Shown here one piece after another: positions 14,699 through 23,457 of a stretch of 64,000 nucleotides of DNA. This stretch comes from S015-6 sp964479535 (GTDB lineage: Bacteria > Desulfobacterota > DSWW01). Location: contig CAYZMM010000025.1 of assembly GCA_964479535.1 (NCBI GenBank), positions 16,990 through 80,989 on the forward strand. Direction: 5' to 3'. Numbering within the stretch: position 1 is the first letter of the stretch; every line of letters begins with the position of its first letter. A program made the translations under genes and the position numbers. The notes below the pieces were generated by a model. It saw nothing but the letters and a program-made list of their open reading frames with translations. It was not told where the DNA came from and ran no database searches.

Positions 14699-16123
14699 AT
14701 GAGCGATTTCAAGAGTCCCGCAGATGTGATCAAGTTTATCGAGAAAGAGAAGGTCGAGATCGTGGATCTTCGATTCATGGATTTCCCCGGTCTCTGGCAG
14801 CACTTCTCCGTGCCGCCGAGAGAGATCGAAGAGGGTACCTTCGAAGAAGGAATCGGGTTCGACGGTTCCAGCATCCGCGGATGGCAGGCGATCAACGAGT
14901 CGGACATGATCGTGAAGCCGGTCCCGGGGACCGCTTTCCTTGACCCCTTCCTGGCCGCGAAGACCCTCACCCTGATCTGCAACATCTGCGACCCGGTTAC
15001 GGGGGAGGATTACACGCGCGACCCGCGCAACATCGCCCGTAAGGCGGAAAACTACATCAAGACCGTCGGCATCGCGGACACCGCCTACTTCGGTCCGGAA
15101 GCGGAGTTCTTCATCTTCGACGACATCCGCTTCGATCAGAACGAGCACGAGGGCTACTACCACATCGATTCGGTGGAGGGGCGATGGAACACGGGCCGTA
15201 TCGAAAGCCCGAACCTCGGCTACAAGCCGCGCTACAAGGAAGGCTACTTCCCTGTCCCGCCCACGGACAGCCTCCAGGACGTGCGAAGCGAGATGACGCT
15301 CACCCTCGAGAAGATCGGGATCAAGGTGGAGGCGCAGCACCACGAAGTGGCGACGGGCGGCCAGGCGGAAATCGATATGCGCTTCATGCCTCTGGTCGAG
15401 ATGGCGGACAAGCTCCTCATGTACAAGTACGTGGTCAAGAACACGGCCCGCCAGCACAACAAGACCGTAACCTTCATGCCGAAGCCGCTGTTCAACGACA
15501 ACGGCAGCGGTATGCACACGCACCTTTCCCTCTGGAAGGGCGGAGAGAACCTGTTTGCGGGCGACAAGTACGCAGGGCTTTCCGAGGTGGCGCTCTACGC
15601 CATCGGCGGTCTGCTCAAGCATGCGCCGTCTTTGCTCGCCTTTACGAATCCGACCACAAACAGCTACAAGCGGCTCGTGCCCGGCTTCGAGGCACCGGTC
15701 AACCTGGCGTATTCACGGCGAAACCGGAGCGCCGCGATTCGAATTCCCATGTACTCCACCTCGCCCAAGTCGAAACGGATCGAGTTCCGCTGCCCGGACC
15801 CGACCTGCAATCCGTACCTGGCCTTCTCGGCCATGCTGATGGCGGCACTCGACGGCATTCAGAACAAGATCGACCCGGGCGAGTCCCTCGACAAGGACAT
15901 CTACGACCTTCCGCCCGAGGAACTTGCGAAGGTGCCGCAGACGCCCGGGACCCTGCGGGAGGTGCTCAACGCGCTCGAGGCGGACAACGCCTATTTGCTG
16001 AAAGGCGACGTCTTCACCGAGGACGTGATCGAGACCTGGATCACCTACAAGATGGAGAACGAAGTGCGGGCCCTCGACCTCCGGCCCCATCCCTGGGAAT
16101 TTGCCCTGTACTACGACGCGTGA
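14699..16123 (+). CDS. glnA: Glutamine synthetase, type I
   Basis: A 474-residue GS-I beta-type enzyme that makes glutamine from glutamate, ammonia and ATP. Visible landmarks are the N-terminal IVDLRFMDFPG, the latch region GIGFDGSSIRGW, the metal-site PEAEFF, HEVATGGQAEIDMRF, the glutamate-binding NPTTNSYKRLVPG, and the C-terminal adenylylation segment DKDIYDLPPEE with its Tyr. The adenylylation tyrosine fits the presence of a GlnE-like gene one kilobase downstream. Transcription probably starts from the sigma-54 promoter at 14570-14585, and an intrinsic terminator lies 60 bp after the stop. The start follows AAGGAGACAGGGAAG. Base composition and codon use match the neighbours. Confidence 0.97.
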   Translation: MSDFKSPADVIKFIEKEKVEIVDLRFMDFPGLWQHFSVPPREIEEGTFEEGIGFDGSSIRGWQAINESDMIVKPVPGTAFLDPFLAAKTLTLICNICDPVTGEDYTRDPRNIARKAENYIKTVGIADTAYFGPEAEFFIFDDIRFDQNEHEGYYHIDSVEGRWNTGRIESPNLGYKPRYKEGYFPVPPTDSLQDVRSEMTLTLEKIGIKVEAQHHEVATGGQAEIDMRFMPLVEMADKLLMYKYVVKNTARQHNKTVTFMPKPLFNDNGSGMHTHLSLWKGGENLFAGDKYAGLSEVALYAIGGLLKHAPSLLAFTNPTTNSYKRLVPGFEAPVNLAYSRRNRSAAIRIPMYSTSPKSKRIEFRCPDPTCNPYLAFSAMLMAALDGIQNKIDPGESLDKDIYDLPPEELAKVPQTPGTLREVLNALEADNAYLLKGDVFTEDVIETWITYKMENEVRALDLRPHPWEFALYYDA

Positions 16124-16182
16124 CAATAGGGGTCAGGGATCAGGGATCAGGCCCCTCCGCCCTTGCTTCCCGAACACCAGAG

Positions 16183-16216
16183 GCGGAGGCCTTCCGAAAG
16201 GGGCCTCCGCTTCTTT
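16183..16216 (+). terminator. Intrinsic terminator of glnA
   Basis: A 9-bp stem (GCGGAGGCC / GGCCTCCGC, arms 16183-16191 and 16202-16210) with a short loop is followed by TTCTTT, 60 bp after the glnA stop. A short GTCAGGGATCAGGGATCAGG direct repeat lies between the gene and the stem. Confidence 0.75.
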
Positions 16217-16221
16217 AGGTA

Positions 16222-16895
16222 ACGAGCCGTCTCGATCATCCAGGGCCATGCCGTATTCGGCAAGGAGAGCTTCCTGCTCCTGCCGGTTTCTGTCCGGTTC
16301 CCAGTCGGCCATGATGCGCGGCACCACATCCGGCTGCCAGGGCGTCTTCCCGGCTCGGCGGTAGGGCAGAAAGACACGTTCCGGCAGAGAGGCGGCTATC
16401 CCGTAGAGGCCGCCGGGCAAGCCGTGAAGCTTTCCCGTGGCGCCGTACAGGGGACTCAAGACCAGTTGCACGGTGCCAGCGGCGACATTGCCCGCCCCTG
16501 CGCCAGGGGCCGAAGAAGCAGAAGGGCGCCTGTGAGGTCCTCTGTGAAGAACAGGCGCCAGTTCCGGTAGGCATGGGAATCCGAGGCGGAAAAGGGAACG
16601 AAAAGCTCGTTTACAGCGCCTTTCCCCTGGTCGATACACTTTTCCATGAACAGATGGCGGGTGGATGCGTAGTATCGGTCCTTCAGGATGACGAAATCTT
16701 CTCGGGGGCAATATCGAGTTCGAAGCCGTGGATGTCGCGCTGCTGATAGAGGAGGTAATGGTGGAAGAAAGGGGCCGTCTCGAAAAGGCCCGACACCAGC
16801 CTCCTGGTGCGGCTTTCCCAGTAGCCGAAAACCTCACCGCGGTTTCGGATCGCCACGTGTCCGAACGTGCCCGGGTCGTTGCCCTTATCGACGTC
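16222..16895 (-). pseudogene. Decayed gene of unknown function with two frameshifts
   Basis: On the minus strand, three successive frames give protein-like sequence that together read as one former gene. Frame one (16895 to a TGA at 16683) includes NDPGTFGHVAIRNRGEVFGY and FFHHYLLYQQRDIHGFELDI. Frame two (about 16698 to a TGA at 16456) includes DRYYASTRHLFMEKCIDQGK and NELFVPFSASDSHAYRNWRL. Frame three (from about 16500) includes GATGKLHGLPGGLYGIAASL and PWQPDVVPRIMADWEP. The breaks are near 16690 and 16500. No start codon with a ribosome site was found and the family is not recognised. It separates glnA from the glnE-like gene, so inactivation must be tolerated by the nitrogen island. Sequencing error is the alternative explanation for the shifts. 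Confidence 0.55.
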
Positions 16896-17080
16896 CTACA
16901 TACATGCAGATCCCCTTCTTTTCAACTCGTTCTGCCGGATCCGTAGATGCCGGGCATGCGGGGCGCGAAGGGCGTCACCCGCCGCCTGTTTGTCTCGGCA
17001 GGTTCGTGCGGATAGAATGATCCGGCAAGTGGTCGGTCCTGCACCGTTCTCTCACCCTCGTATTTCGTGGCGGCCCGGAT

Positions 17081-20000
17081 ATGAAACCCGGCCTCGAAGA
17101 TGTCAAAGATCTCTGCCCGGAGGTGGACCCTAGACTGGTCGAGGAGCATCTGTCCCGCCTGACCGACCGTTATTTCGAGAGATTCAGCCTGGAGGAGATC
17201 GGGGAACACCTGAAGGGCCTGTCCGGATTGAGCCCCGAGCACCCGGTGGAGCTGCGCCTGCAAGAGAGGGGTCATCGGCAGATCGACTTCACGGTCCTCG
17301 GGTTCGACTATCTCGGGGTCTTCTCGCTCATGACCGGCGTCCTGGCCGGGCTCGGGTTCAACATCTCCTCCGGCGACGTGTTCACCTACCGTCGGAAACC
17401 ACAGCAGGCGCGGCAGCGGGGGCCCCGAAGGGGCCCGGGGCGGCCCAGGCGAAAGACGGACCCGATCAGCCGCCGGCGGATCGTGAACCATTTTTCCGGT
17501 TCCTGGTCCAGAGAGACGCCCTTCGACCGATGGGCGGGGGAGCTCGAGGAGAGGATCCAAACCGTCTTCGTCCTTCTCGAGAAGCAAGACGACGCGTCGT
17601 CGGAGCAGGCGAGGCGCCTCGTCAACGAACTGGTGGCGAAAGAACTCGAGCACTTCTGGCCGGAACAGTCTACGCCCCTTTCGCCGGTCCTGATCGAGGT
17701 GGACAACCGGAGCGGAGAGTACACCCGACTCCGGTTCGCTTCCGAGGACACCCCCGCCTTCCTCTATTCCCTGACACAGGCCTTCTCCCTCCTGGGTATC
17801 GCGATCGAGCATGTTCGGATCCGTACCCGCGAGGGGCAGATCGATGACGAGATCGATGTGGTGGACGCAAACGGCAGGAGGATCGAAGACCCGCAGGCCC
17901 TGAGCCGGATCAAGCTGTCCCTCCTGCTGACGAAACAGTTCACCTATTTCCTCGGCCAGGCCCCGGATCGCTACGCGGCCCTGCTGCGTTTCAAGAATCT
18001 GGTGCAGGACATACTCGACCTGCCGGACCCGGACCGCTGGCTGGAGACCCTTTCCGACCCCCATGCCCTTCGAGATCTGGCGCTGATTCTCGGTACGAGC
18101 GACTTCCTCTGGGAGGACTTCATTCGACTCCACTACGAAACCCTTCTTCCCATGCTGAAGCCCATCGTAGAGGGACAGCGGTTCAGTATTCCCGGGGAGA
18201 GCCTGGAAGACCGGCTGGAGGAAACCCTGCAGGGGGCCGCGGATCTCGAGGAGAAACGGGACCGGCTGAACGCCTTCAAGGACCAGGAGATCTTCCAGAT
18301 CGATCTGGATCACATACTGGACCCTGCGAAGGATTTCAGAAGCCTGGCCAACCGTCTGACCCATCTTGCAGAGGCCGTGGTGAGGACGGCCACGGACTTC
18401 TGCTACGAGCATCTCGCAGCGAGGTACGGAACGCCGAGGACGGCGGCCGACACGGAGGCGGAATTCGCCGTCTTCGGTCTGGGAAAGCTGGGTGGGGCCG
18501 CCCTCGGCTACGCTTCGGACATCGAGTTCCTGTTCGTCTACGGCGACAACGGAACGACCGATGGGAAGGAGTCGATCGAGAATGCCGAGTTCTTCAACCG
18601 GCTGGTGCAAAGCACAGCGCACTCGATTCGGGCGAAGCGGGAGGGCATCTTTCAGGTGGACCTTCGGCTTCGTCCCCATGGGAGCGCAGGTCCACTCGCC
18701 TGCAGCCTGGAGAGCTTCTGCGAGTACTACGGCCCCGGTGGGCCGGCCCATGCTTACGAGCGTCTTGCCCTGGTGCGCATGCGCGCCATCGGGGGGAGTC
18801 CGGCCCTCGGATCCCGACTGGAGAGAATTCGTGACGAGATGATCTACGGGTCCCGGGCAATCGACCTCGAGGCCCTTCGGGAGTTGAGGGAAAAACAGTT
18901 CCACGAAAAGACCGGTGAAGGCAGACGGAATGCCAAGTTCAGTCCGGGAGGCCTCGTGGATCTCGAGTACAACGTGCAGATCCTCCAGGTCCTGCACGGA
19001 AGCGCCCACCCCAGGCTCAAGACGCCGGAACTCCACCTGGCCCTCGCTGCGCTCTCCGACGCCGGCGTCCTCTCCCCGGACGAGACCGGCCAGCTGCTGG
19101 ATGCCTACGCCTTTCTGCGACACCTGATCAATGCCATGCGCATGCTCCGGGGCTCGGCACAGGATCTGTTCCTGCCGCCTGCCGATGCCCTGGAGTTCGC
19201 GCACCTGGCAAGGCGAATGGGCTACCGGGAGGGACGACCTCTTGGGCCTGCCCAGCAGCTCCGAATCGACTATGAAACGCACACGGCGGTCGTGAGAGCC
19301 TTTGCGGAGCGGTATTTCGGACGTAGGTCCCTGCCGGGGCCGGTCACCGGCTCGCTGGCGGATCTCATCCTTGCGGACAGCGTGCCGGAGCCGCTGTCCC
19401 GCGAGATTCTGGAGAGGGTCGGATTCCAGAACCCGCAGCGCGCCCGCACGAACCTGCGGAGCCTGGCGGGCGGGGGCTATCGACGGCACACCTTCGCAAA
19501 GCTCGCCCTGCTGGCTGCGGATGTTCTCTCCCAGACCCCGGATCCGGACATGGCGCTCAACAACTGGGAGCGCTTCATCCATGTTCGGACGAGCCCTGAG
19601 TTCCACTACAATCTCCTGCTCTCCCAGCCCATGCGCCTCGAGATCCTCCTCAACATCTTTGCCGGCAGCCAGCTTCTATCCGATACCCTCGTTCGTTACC
19701 CCGGGTTTCTCGACTGGGTCATCCTCCCGGAAAACCTGCACGGCCTGCGGAAACGATCGGATATCGAAGAAGAGCTGGAAGCGTCCTCCGCCCGCCGGGG
19801 AAGCCGAGAGAAATGGATGAACCACCTGCGGCGCCTCTGGAGAAGGGAGATGCTGCGGATCGGGGCAAGGGACATGGCGATCGGCGTCTCCGTCCCGGAA
19901 GTGATGCTCGATCTGTCGACCGTAGCCGAGGCACTGATTCGGATGGCCCTTCGAAAGGTCATCGACGAACTTCGGGAATCGGTCGGCAGTTCCGCCGCTG

Positions 20001-20887
20001 CAAGGGACCTGGAGGAGCACTTCTGCATCCTTGCCTTCGGAAAACTCGGCGGGCGGGAACTGAACTACAGCTCCGACATCGACCTGGTGGGGGTCTTCGA
20101 CCTTCCCGGGACGATGGAGGGCGACCCGGAGGCGCTGAAGGAGCTGTGTGCAAACGTCATGGAGCGTGTGGCCCTCGACCTTTCACGGCATACGGAGGCG
20201 GGATATGCCTATCGTGTGGATCTCCGCCTCCGTCCTCACGGTCAGGCGGGGGATCTGGTGCCCTCCTTTTCCGGGCTGATGGACTACTACCGCAGGGAGG
20301 CGGCTCTCTGGGAGATCCAGGCGGCCCTGAAGATAAGGCCCATTGCAGGCAGCAGCCGGCTGGGAGACCGGTTCCTCCAGGAGATGAGGCGCATTCTGCT
20401 GAAACGCCGCGACAGGGACGAGATCGTGCGATCCATCGAGGAGATGCGGAAGGCCTCCGTGCGCAAGACCCTTCGATCCCTGGGGGGCGGTCGCGACGTG
20501 AAGAACGGGGAGGGTGGGATCCGGGACATCGAATTCCTTGTCCAGGGACTTCAAATGATCCATGGGCCGGCCCGGCCGGGGATCCTCACCGGAAACACGC
20601 TGCAGGCGCTGGATGCACTCGAACAGGCCGACCTGCTGCCCGACGAAGCCGTCAAGGCGCAACTCGAGGAGGACTACCTCTTTCTCCGGAGGATCGAGCA
20701 CTCGCTTCAGATTCTCGAAGGAAGGCAGACCCACACGATACCCAAAGATCCTGGCGAGCGGACCGCCCTGGCGAGGCGGCTCTTCGGAAGAGAAGGGGAT
20801 GCGGCCCGCCTCGAAGAGGAGGTGGAGACCTGCACGAGCCGGGTGCGGAGGGCCTACACGAACTACTTGCTGGAAGGTAGCGCCTGA
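17081..20887 (+). CDS. glnE: GlnE-type glutamine synthetase adenylyltransferase with N-terminal ACT extension
   Basis: A 1268-residue protein built on the duplicated GlnE fold. The first nucleotidyltransferase motif is FGLGKLGGAALGYASDIEFL (Asp480-x-Glu482) and the second is FGKLGGRELNYSSDIDL (Asp999-x-Asp1001). In the family the first half removes and the second half adds AMP on the GlnA tyrosine. E. coli GlnE has about 946 residues and its first motif lies near residue 170; here about 300 extra residues precede it. The extension holds two ACT-like segments (roughly 62-105, around FDYLGVFSLMTGVLAGLGF; and 213-275, around DTPAFLYSLTQAFSLLG) joined by a very basic linker rich in Arg and Pro (104-135). 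The second resembles a GlnD ACT domain. The gene ends 7 bp from the convergent glnB. The first-site Asp-to-Glu change is also noteworthy. Confidence 0.9.
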   Translation: MKPGLEDVKDLCPEVDPRLVEEHLSRLTDRYFERFSLEEIGEHLKGLSGLSPEHPVELRLQERGHRQIDFTVLGFDYLGVFSLMTGVLAGLGFNISSGDVFTYRRKPQQARQRGPRRGPGRPRRKTDPISRRRIVNHFSGSWSRETPFDRWAGELEERIQTVFVLLEKQDDASSEQARRLVNELVAKELEHFWPEQSTPLSPVLIEVDNRSGEYTRLRFASEDTPAFLYSLTQAFSLLGIAIEHVRIRTREGQIDDEIDVVDANGRRIEDPQALSRIKLSLLLTKQFTYFLGQAPDRYAALLRFKNLVQDILDLPDPDRWLETLSDPHALRDLALILGTSDFLWEDFIRLHYETLLPMLKPIVEGQRFSIPGESLEDRLEETLQGAADLEEKRDRLNAFKDQEIFQIDLDHILDPAKDFRSLANRLTHLAEAVVRTATDFCYEHLAARYGTPRTAADTEAEFAVFGLGKLGGAALGYASDIEFLFVYGDNGTTDGKESIENAEFFNRLVQSTAHSIRAKREGIFQVDLRLRPHGSAGPLACSLESFCEYYGPGGPAHAYERLALVRMRAIGGSPALGSRLERIRDEMIYGSRAIDLEALRELREKQFHEKTGEGRRNAKFSPGGLVDLEYNVQILQVLHGSAHPRLKTPELHLALAALSDAGVLSPDETGQLLDAYAFLRHLINAMRMLRGSAQDLFLPPADALEFAHLARRMGYREGRPLGPAQQLRIDYETHTAVVRAFAERYFGRRSLPGPVTGSLADLILADSVPEPLSREILERVGFQNPQRARTNLRSLAGGGYRRHTFAKLALLAADVLSQTPDPDMALNNWERFIHVRTSPEFHYNLLLSQPMRLEILLNIFAGSQLLSDTLVRYPGFLDWVILPENLHGLRKRSDIEEELEASSARRGSREKWMNHLRRLWRREMLRIGARDMAIGVSVPEVMLDLSTVAEALIRMALRKVIDELRESVGSSAAARDLEEHFCILAFGKLGGRELNYSSDIDLVGVFDLPGTMEGDPEALKELCANVMERVALDLSRHTEAGYAYRVDLRLRPHGQAGDLVPSFSGLMDYYRREAALWEIQAALKIRPIAGSSRLGDRFLQEMRRILLKRRDRDEIVRSIEEMRKASVRKTLRSLGGGRDVKNGEGGIRDIEFLVQGLQMIHGPARPGILTGNTLQALDALEQADLLPDEAVKAQLEEDYLFLRRIEHSLQILEGRQTHTIPKDPGERTALARRLFGREGDAARLEEEVETCTSRVRRAYTNYLLEGSA

Positions 20888-20894
20888 GTCCTCG

Positions 20895-21233
20895 TCACAC
20901 GGCCTCGGTGCCCGACTCGCCGGTTCGAATCCTGTAGGCCTTCTCGATGGGCAGGACGAAGACCTTTCCGTCTCCTATCTGGCCGGTCTTCGCATGTTCC
21001 AGAAGGACACCCACCACCTTGTCGCACATCTCGTCGTCGACCACGATCTCGATCTTGACCTTTGCGACGAAATCCACGGTGTATTCGGCGCCTCGATAGA
21101 TCTCCGAATGGCCCTTCTGGCGACCGAAGCCTTTCACTTCGCTGACGGTCATTCCCTTTACGCCCAGGGAGGAGAGTCCCTCCTTGACCTCTTCCAGCTT
21201 GAAAGGCTTGATCACCGCCTCGACCTTCTTCAT
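20895..21233 (-). CDS. glnB: Nitrogen regulatory protein PII
   Basis: A 112-residue PII protein. It keeps the T-loop with GHSEIYRGAEYTVDF and the uridylylation target Tyr51, the B-loop TGQIGDGKVFV, and the C-terminal YRIRTGE. PII trimers bind ATP/ADP and 2-oxoglutarate and control GlnE, sensor kinases and NifA-like activators. It differs from the second PII (25011-25349) mainly in helix 2 and the C-terminus. It starts after a strong AAGGAGGGG and is divergent from the NifA-like gene, with a 163-bp shared control region. Its 3' end lies 7 bp from the glnE-type gene. Because it is not linked to amtB, I call it GlnB rather than GlnK; the names are otherwise hard to separate by sequence. Confidence 0.93.
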   Translation of the reverse strand: MKKVEAVIKPFKLEEVKEGLSSLGVKGMTVSEVKGFGRQKGHSEIYRGAEYTVDFVAKVKIEIVVDDEMCDKVVGVLLEHAKTGQIGDGKVFVLPIEKAYRIRTGESGTEAV

Positions 21234-21311
21234 CTCGATCCCCTCCTTGCAGTGTGTTTTCGCATAGAAACGACGATCTTGCAAGTGAGGTCGGGCGCCG
21301 CCGCCGCCGGA

Positions 21312-21380
21312 TCTGCATTTCTGTTGCAGAGAAGACAGTTTTGTGTAAATCTAACGAGGAAACGACAAAAATGACGTCAT
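21312..21380. promoter_or_regulatory. Palindromes in the glnB / nifA-like divergent region
   Basis: TCTGCA-N7-TGCAGA (21312-21330) and the perfect decamer ATGACGTCAT (21371-21380) lie between the divergent starts. The first loosely recalls NtrC half-sites (TGCA spaced dyad). The second sits 16 bp before the activator start, where an autoregulatory operator could be. No -24/-12 promoter was found here on either strand. Confidence 0.3.
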
Positions 21381-21396
21381 CCGGAAGAGAGGCTAA

Positions 21397-22926
21397 ATGG
21401 CTCAAGACGACATCCAGGAGATCACCCAGCTGTACGAAATCGTCAAGGCTCTCAACTCGACGATGGATCTGAAGAAGTCCCTCTACGGGGTGCTGGAAGT
21501 GCTTTCCGAGTCTCTGGATATGAAACGGGGGACCATCACCATCCTGAACCCCCTTCGGGACGAGATCCGCATCGAGGTCGCCCACGGGCTGACCCGGAAC
21601 GCCATGGAACGCGGCCGGTACAAGCCCGGCGAGGGGATCACGGGGCGGGTGATCCAGTCGGGAAAGCCGATCGTGGTGCCGAAGATCAGCGAGGAGCCTC
21701 ACTTCCTCGACAAGACGGCCGTCAGGCGGAAGGACGAAGAGGAGCGATCCTTCATCTGTGTGCCCATCCAGAAGGGGAAGCAGGTGGTGGGCACCCTGAG
21801 CGCTGATTTTCCCTATGTCCCTGCCTCCGATCCGAATGCGAACAAGCGGCGCCTCGAGGTGATCGCCACGATGGTGGCCCAGCGGGTGATCAACCTCGAA
21901 ACGATTCAGATGGAGAAGGAAAGCCTGCGGATCGAGAATCTCCGGCTCCAGGAACAGCTTGCGAGCAAGCACAGCGTGAAGAACATCGTGGGCAACAGCA
22001 ACAAGATGCGCGAGGTCTTCCAGATGATCTCGCAGGTCTGCCGCAGCAATGCCACGGTGCTGATCCGGGGGGAGAGCGGAACGGGCAAGGAGCTGGTGGC
22101 CAACGCGATCCACTACAACAGCCTGCGAGCCAAACAGCCCTTCGTCAAGCTGAACTGCGCAGCCCTTCCGGGCAACATCATCGAGAGCGAGCTGTTCGGG
22201 CACGAGAAGGGCGCCTTCACCGGCGCCATCCGGCAGAAGCAAGGGAAATTCGAGCTGGCCCACAAGGGGACCATCTTTCTCGACGAGATCGGCTCCATCG
22301 GTCTGGACGTGCAGTCGAACCTTCTCCGGGTCCTGCAGGAGAAGGAATTCGAGCGTGTCGGCGGAGACAGAACCATCAAGACGGATGTCCGTGTCGTCGC
22401 CGCCACCAACAAGAACCTGGAATCCTCGGTGGAAGAGGGATCCTTCCGGGGTGATCTCTACTACCGTCTCAACGTGTTTCCGATCTACATGCCCCCTCTG
22501 CGGGAGAGAAAGACGGACATCCTCCTGCTGGCGAACTTCTTTCTCGAGCGATACGCGAAGGAGAACCAGAAGGAGATCCGCCGCCTCTCCACGCCGGCCA
22601 TCGACATGCTCATGCAATATCACTGGCCCGGCAACGTCCGTGAGCTCGAGAACTGCATCGAAAGGGCCGTCCTTCTCTGCGATGGGAATGTGATCCACAG
22701 CTACCATCTCCCCGCCACCCTTCAGACCGGTGAGGAGTCGGACACCCTTCCCTCCCAGTCTCTGGAGGAGGCGGTGGGCAGCCTGGAGCGCGAAATCATC
22801 ATCGACGCGCTGAAGAACACCCGCGGCAACATGGCCAAGGCCGCGGCGCTGGTCAGCGTGACCGAACGGAAGTTCGCTTACAAGGTGAAGAAGTACGGGG
22901 TGGACTTCCGCCAGTACCGTGGCTAG
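21397..22926 (+). CDS. NifA-like sigma-54-dependent transcriptional activator
   Basis: A 509-residue activator with three parts. The N-terminal GAF domain spans roughly residues 20-165. The AAA+ domain has Walker A GESGTGKE (225-232), the sigma-54-contacting GAFTGA (272-277) and Walker B-type GTIFLDEIGSI. The C-terminal Fis-like helix-turn-helix reads NMAKAAALVSVTERKFAYKV then KKYGVDFRQYRG. The GAF-AAA-HTH order and the C-terminal 'T-E-R-x-x-x-Y-K-V-K-K-Y-G-V-D' pattern are those of NifA. In a window without nif genes it more likely governs glnA and glnK-amtB, whose sigma-54 promoters are visible, with PII modulating the GAF domain. Calling it NtrC-like in role is inference. It is divergent from glnB. 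Confidence 0.88.
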   Translation: MAQDDIQEITQLYEIVKALNSTMDLKKSLYGVLEVLSESLDMKRGTITILNPLRDEIRIEVAHGLTRNAMERGRYKPGEGITGRVIQSGKPIVVPKISEEPHFLDKTAVRRKDEEERSFICVPIQKGKQVVGTLSADFPYVPASDPNANKRRLEVIATMVAQRVINLETIQMEKESLRIENLRLQEQLASKHSVKNIVGNSNKMREVFQMISQVCRSNATVLIRGESGTGKELVANAIHYNSLRAKQPFVKLNCAALPGNIIESELFGHEKGAFTGAIRQKQGKFELAHKGTIFLDEIGSIGLDVQSNLLRVLQEKEFERVGGDRTIKTDVRVVAATNKNLESSVEEGSFRGDLYYRLNVFPIYMPPLRERKTDILLLANFFLERYAKENQKEIRRLSTPAIDMLMQYHWPGNVRELENCIERAVLLCDGNVIHSYHLPATLQTGEESDTLPSQSLEEAVGSLEREIIIDALKNTRGNMAKAAALVSVTERKFAYKVKKYGVDFRQYRG

Positions 22927-22999
22927 CAGGCCGTCCCTAAACGCCCGTCTGCCGCGTTGCACTCGTCCTTCGTCACTGCGGCGTACAGTGGACGCCTCG
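22925..22999. repeat. Dispersed repeat of the 'GCAGGCCGT' type
   Basis: Immediately after the activator's stop comes a stretch beginning GCAGGCCGTCCCTAAACGCC and continuing through GCCGCGTTGCACTCGTCC and CACTGCGGCGTACAGTGG. The opening motif recurs at 41432 as GGCAGGCCGTTGAAAAAGCG, and GCGTTGC-x-CTCGTC recurs inside the element at 37765-37926. The palindromic element B follows directly. Confidence 0.5.
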
Positions 23000-23007
23000 T
23001 TCCTAAT

Positions 23008-23111
23008 CGGTGGGGTGCCGGGTTCCCTCTCCGATTTGCTTGGGCTCCGTCTCTCCCTCCCCCTACAAAGTCGCCCGGCACAAATCTCCGAGGGAACCCG
23101 GCACCCCACCG
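23008..23111. repeat. Palindromic dispersed repeat, copy B (inverted)
   Basis: Perfect 22-bp inverted arms (23008-23029 and 23090-23111) are followed inward by a 3-nt internal loop and GATTTG/CAAATC, the same plan as copy A. The core CTTGGGCTCCGTCTCTCCCT is the exact complement of copy A's core, and the inner CCCCGC hairpin of copy A (about 27 nt) is missing. The outer stem sequence differs from A but stays fully paired. Confidence 0.75.
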
Positions 23112-23164
23112 AGCTCCGGACCCCTTTGCGGACAGAAAGGTGAGCATCGGACAGGCATCGGACA

Positions 23165-23431
23165 GGGTCGGACCAAGCTATGTGTCTGATATACAAGAAT
23201 AAGAGGTCCTAACAGGCCCCAATATTGGCCTTAGCTGCTCAATTCTGGGGCCATAAGTTGCTCTCCAAGGAATGATTGGCCCCTTCCGCATGCGCGTAAA
23301 GATGCCCGATTCTGTTGATGCGACGGATTAGAGGACATCTTCAGACCCCAAAACAGGGCGTTTAAGCTTGATTGTCGGGTCTATAAGCATCCGTTTTCTT
23401 TCATAATTAGATACATAGCTTGGTCCGACCC
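23165..23431. mobile_element. MITE-like element with 26-bp terminal inverted repeats
   Basis: The ends 23165-23190 and 23406-23431 are inverted repeats matching at 24 of 26 positions (outer end GGGTCGGACCAAGCTATGT). The interior of about 215 bp is clearly less GC-rich than its surroundings, has no credible open frame, and holds stretches such as CCCCAATATTGG. No transposase is present, so it would be a non-autonomous element. It sits between convergent genes, where insertion is harmless. I did not find a clear target duplication; the right end is extended by a 20-bp tandem copy of the end sequence. Confidence 0.6.
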
Positions 23432-23457
23432 GATTTAGCTTGGTCCGACCCGATTTA
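23418..23457 (+). repeat. Two tandem 20-bp units
   Basis: GCTTGGTCCGACCCGATTTA occurs twice in a row, exactly. The unit includes the tip of the terminal inverted repeat just before it, as if the element end had been duplicated or a second copy had inserted and been lost. From 23458 to 23692 no gene or structured feature is seen. Confidence 0.8.

Noticed and set aside
16124..16160. GTCAGGGATCAGGGATCAGG as a CRISPR-like or regulatory repeat
   Set aside because: It is a short run of a 7-bp unit with no spacers or extension; noted only with the terminator.
21234..21396. Sigma-54 promoter for glnB or the activator
   Set aside because: No GG-N10-GC element with acceptable flanks was found on either strand.
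21397..22926. True nitrogen-fixation regulator NifA
   Set aside because: Domain order fits, but there are no nif genes here and the neighbours are ammonium-assimilation genes, so only 'NifA-like' is used.
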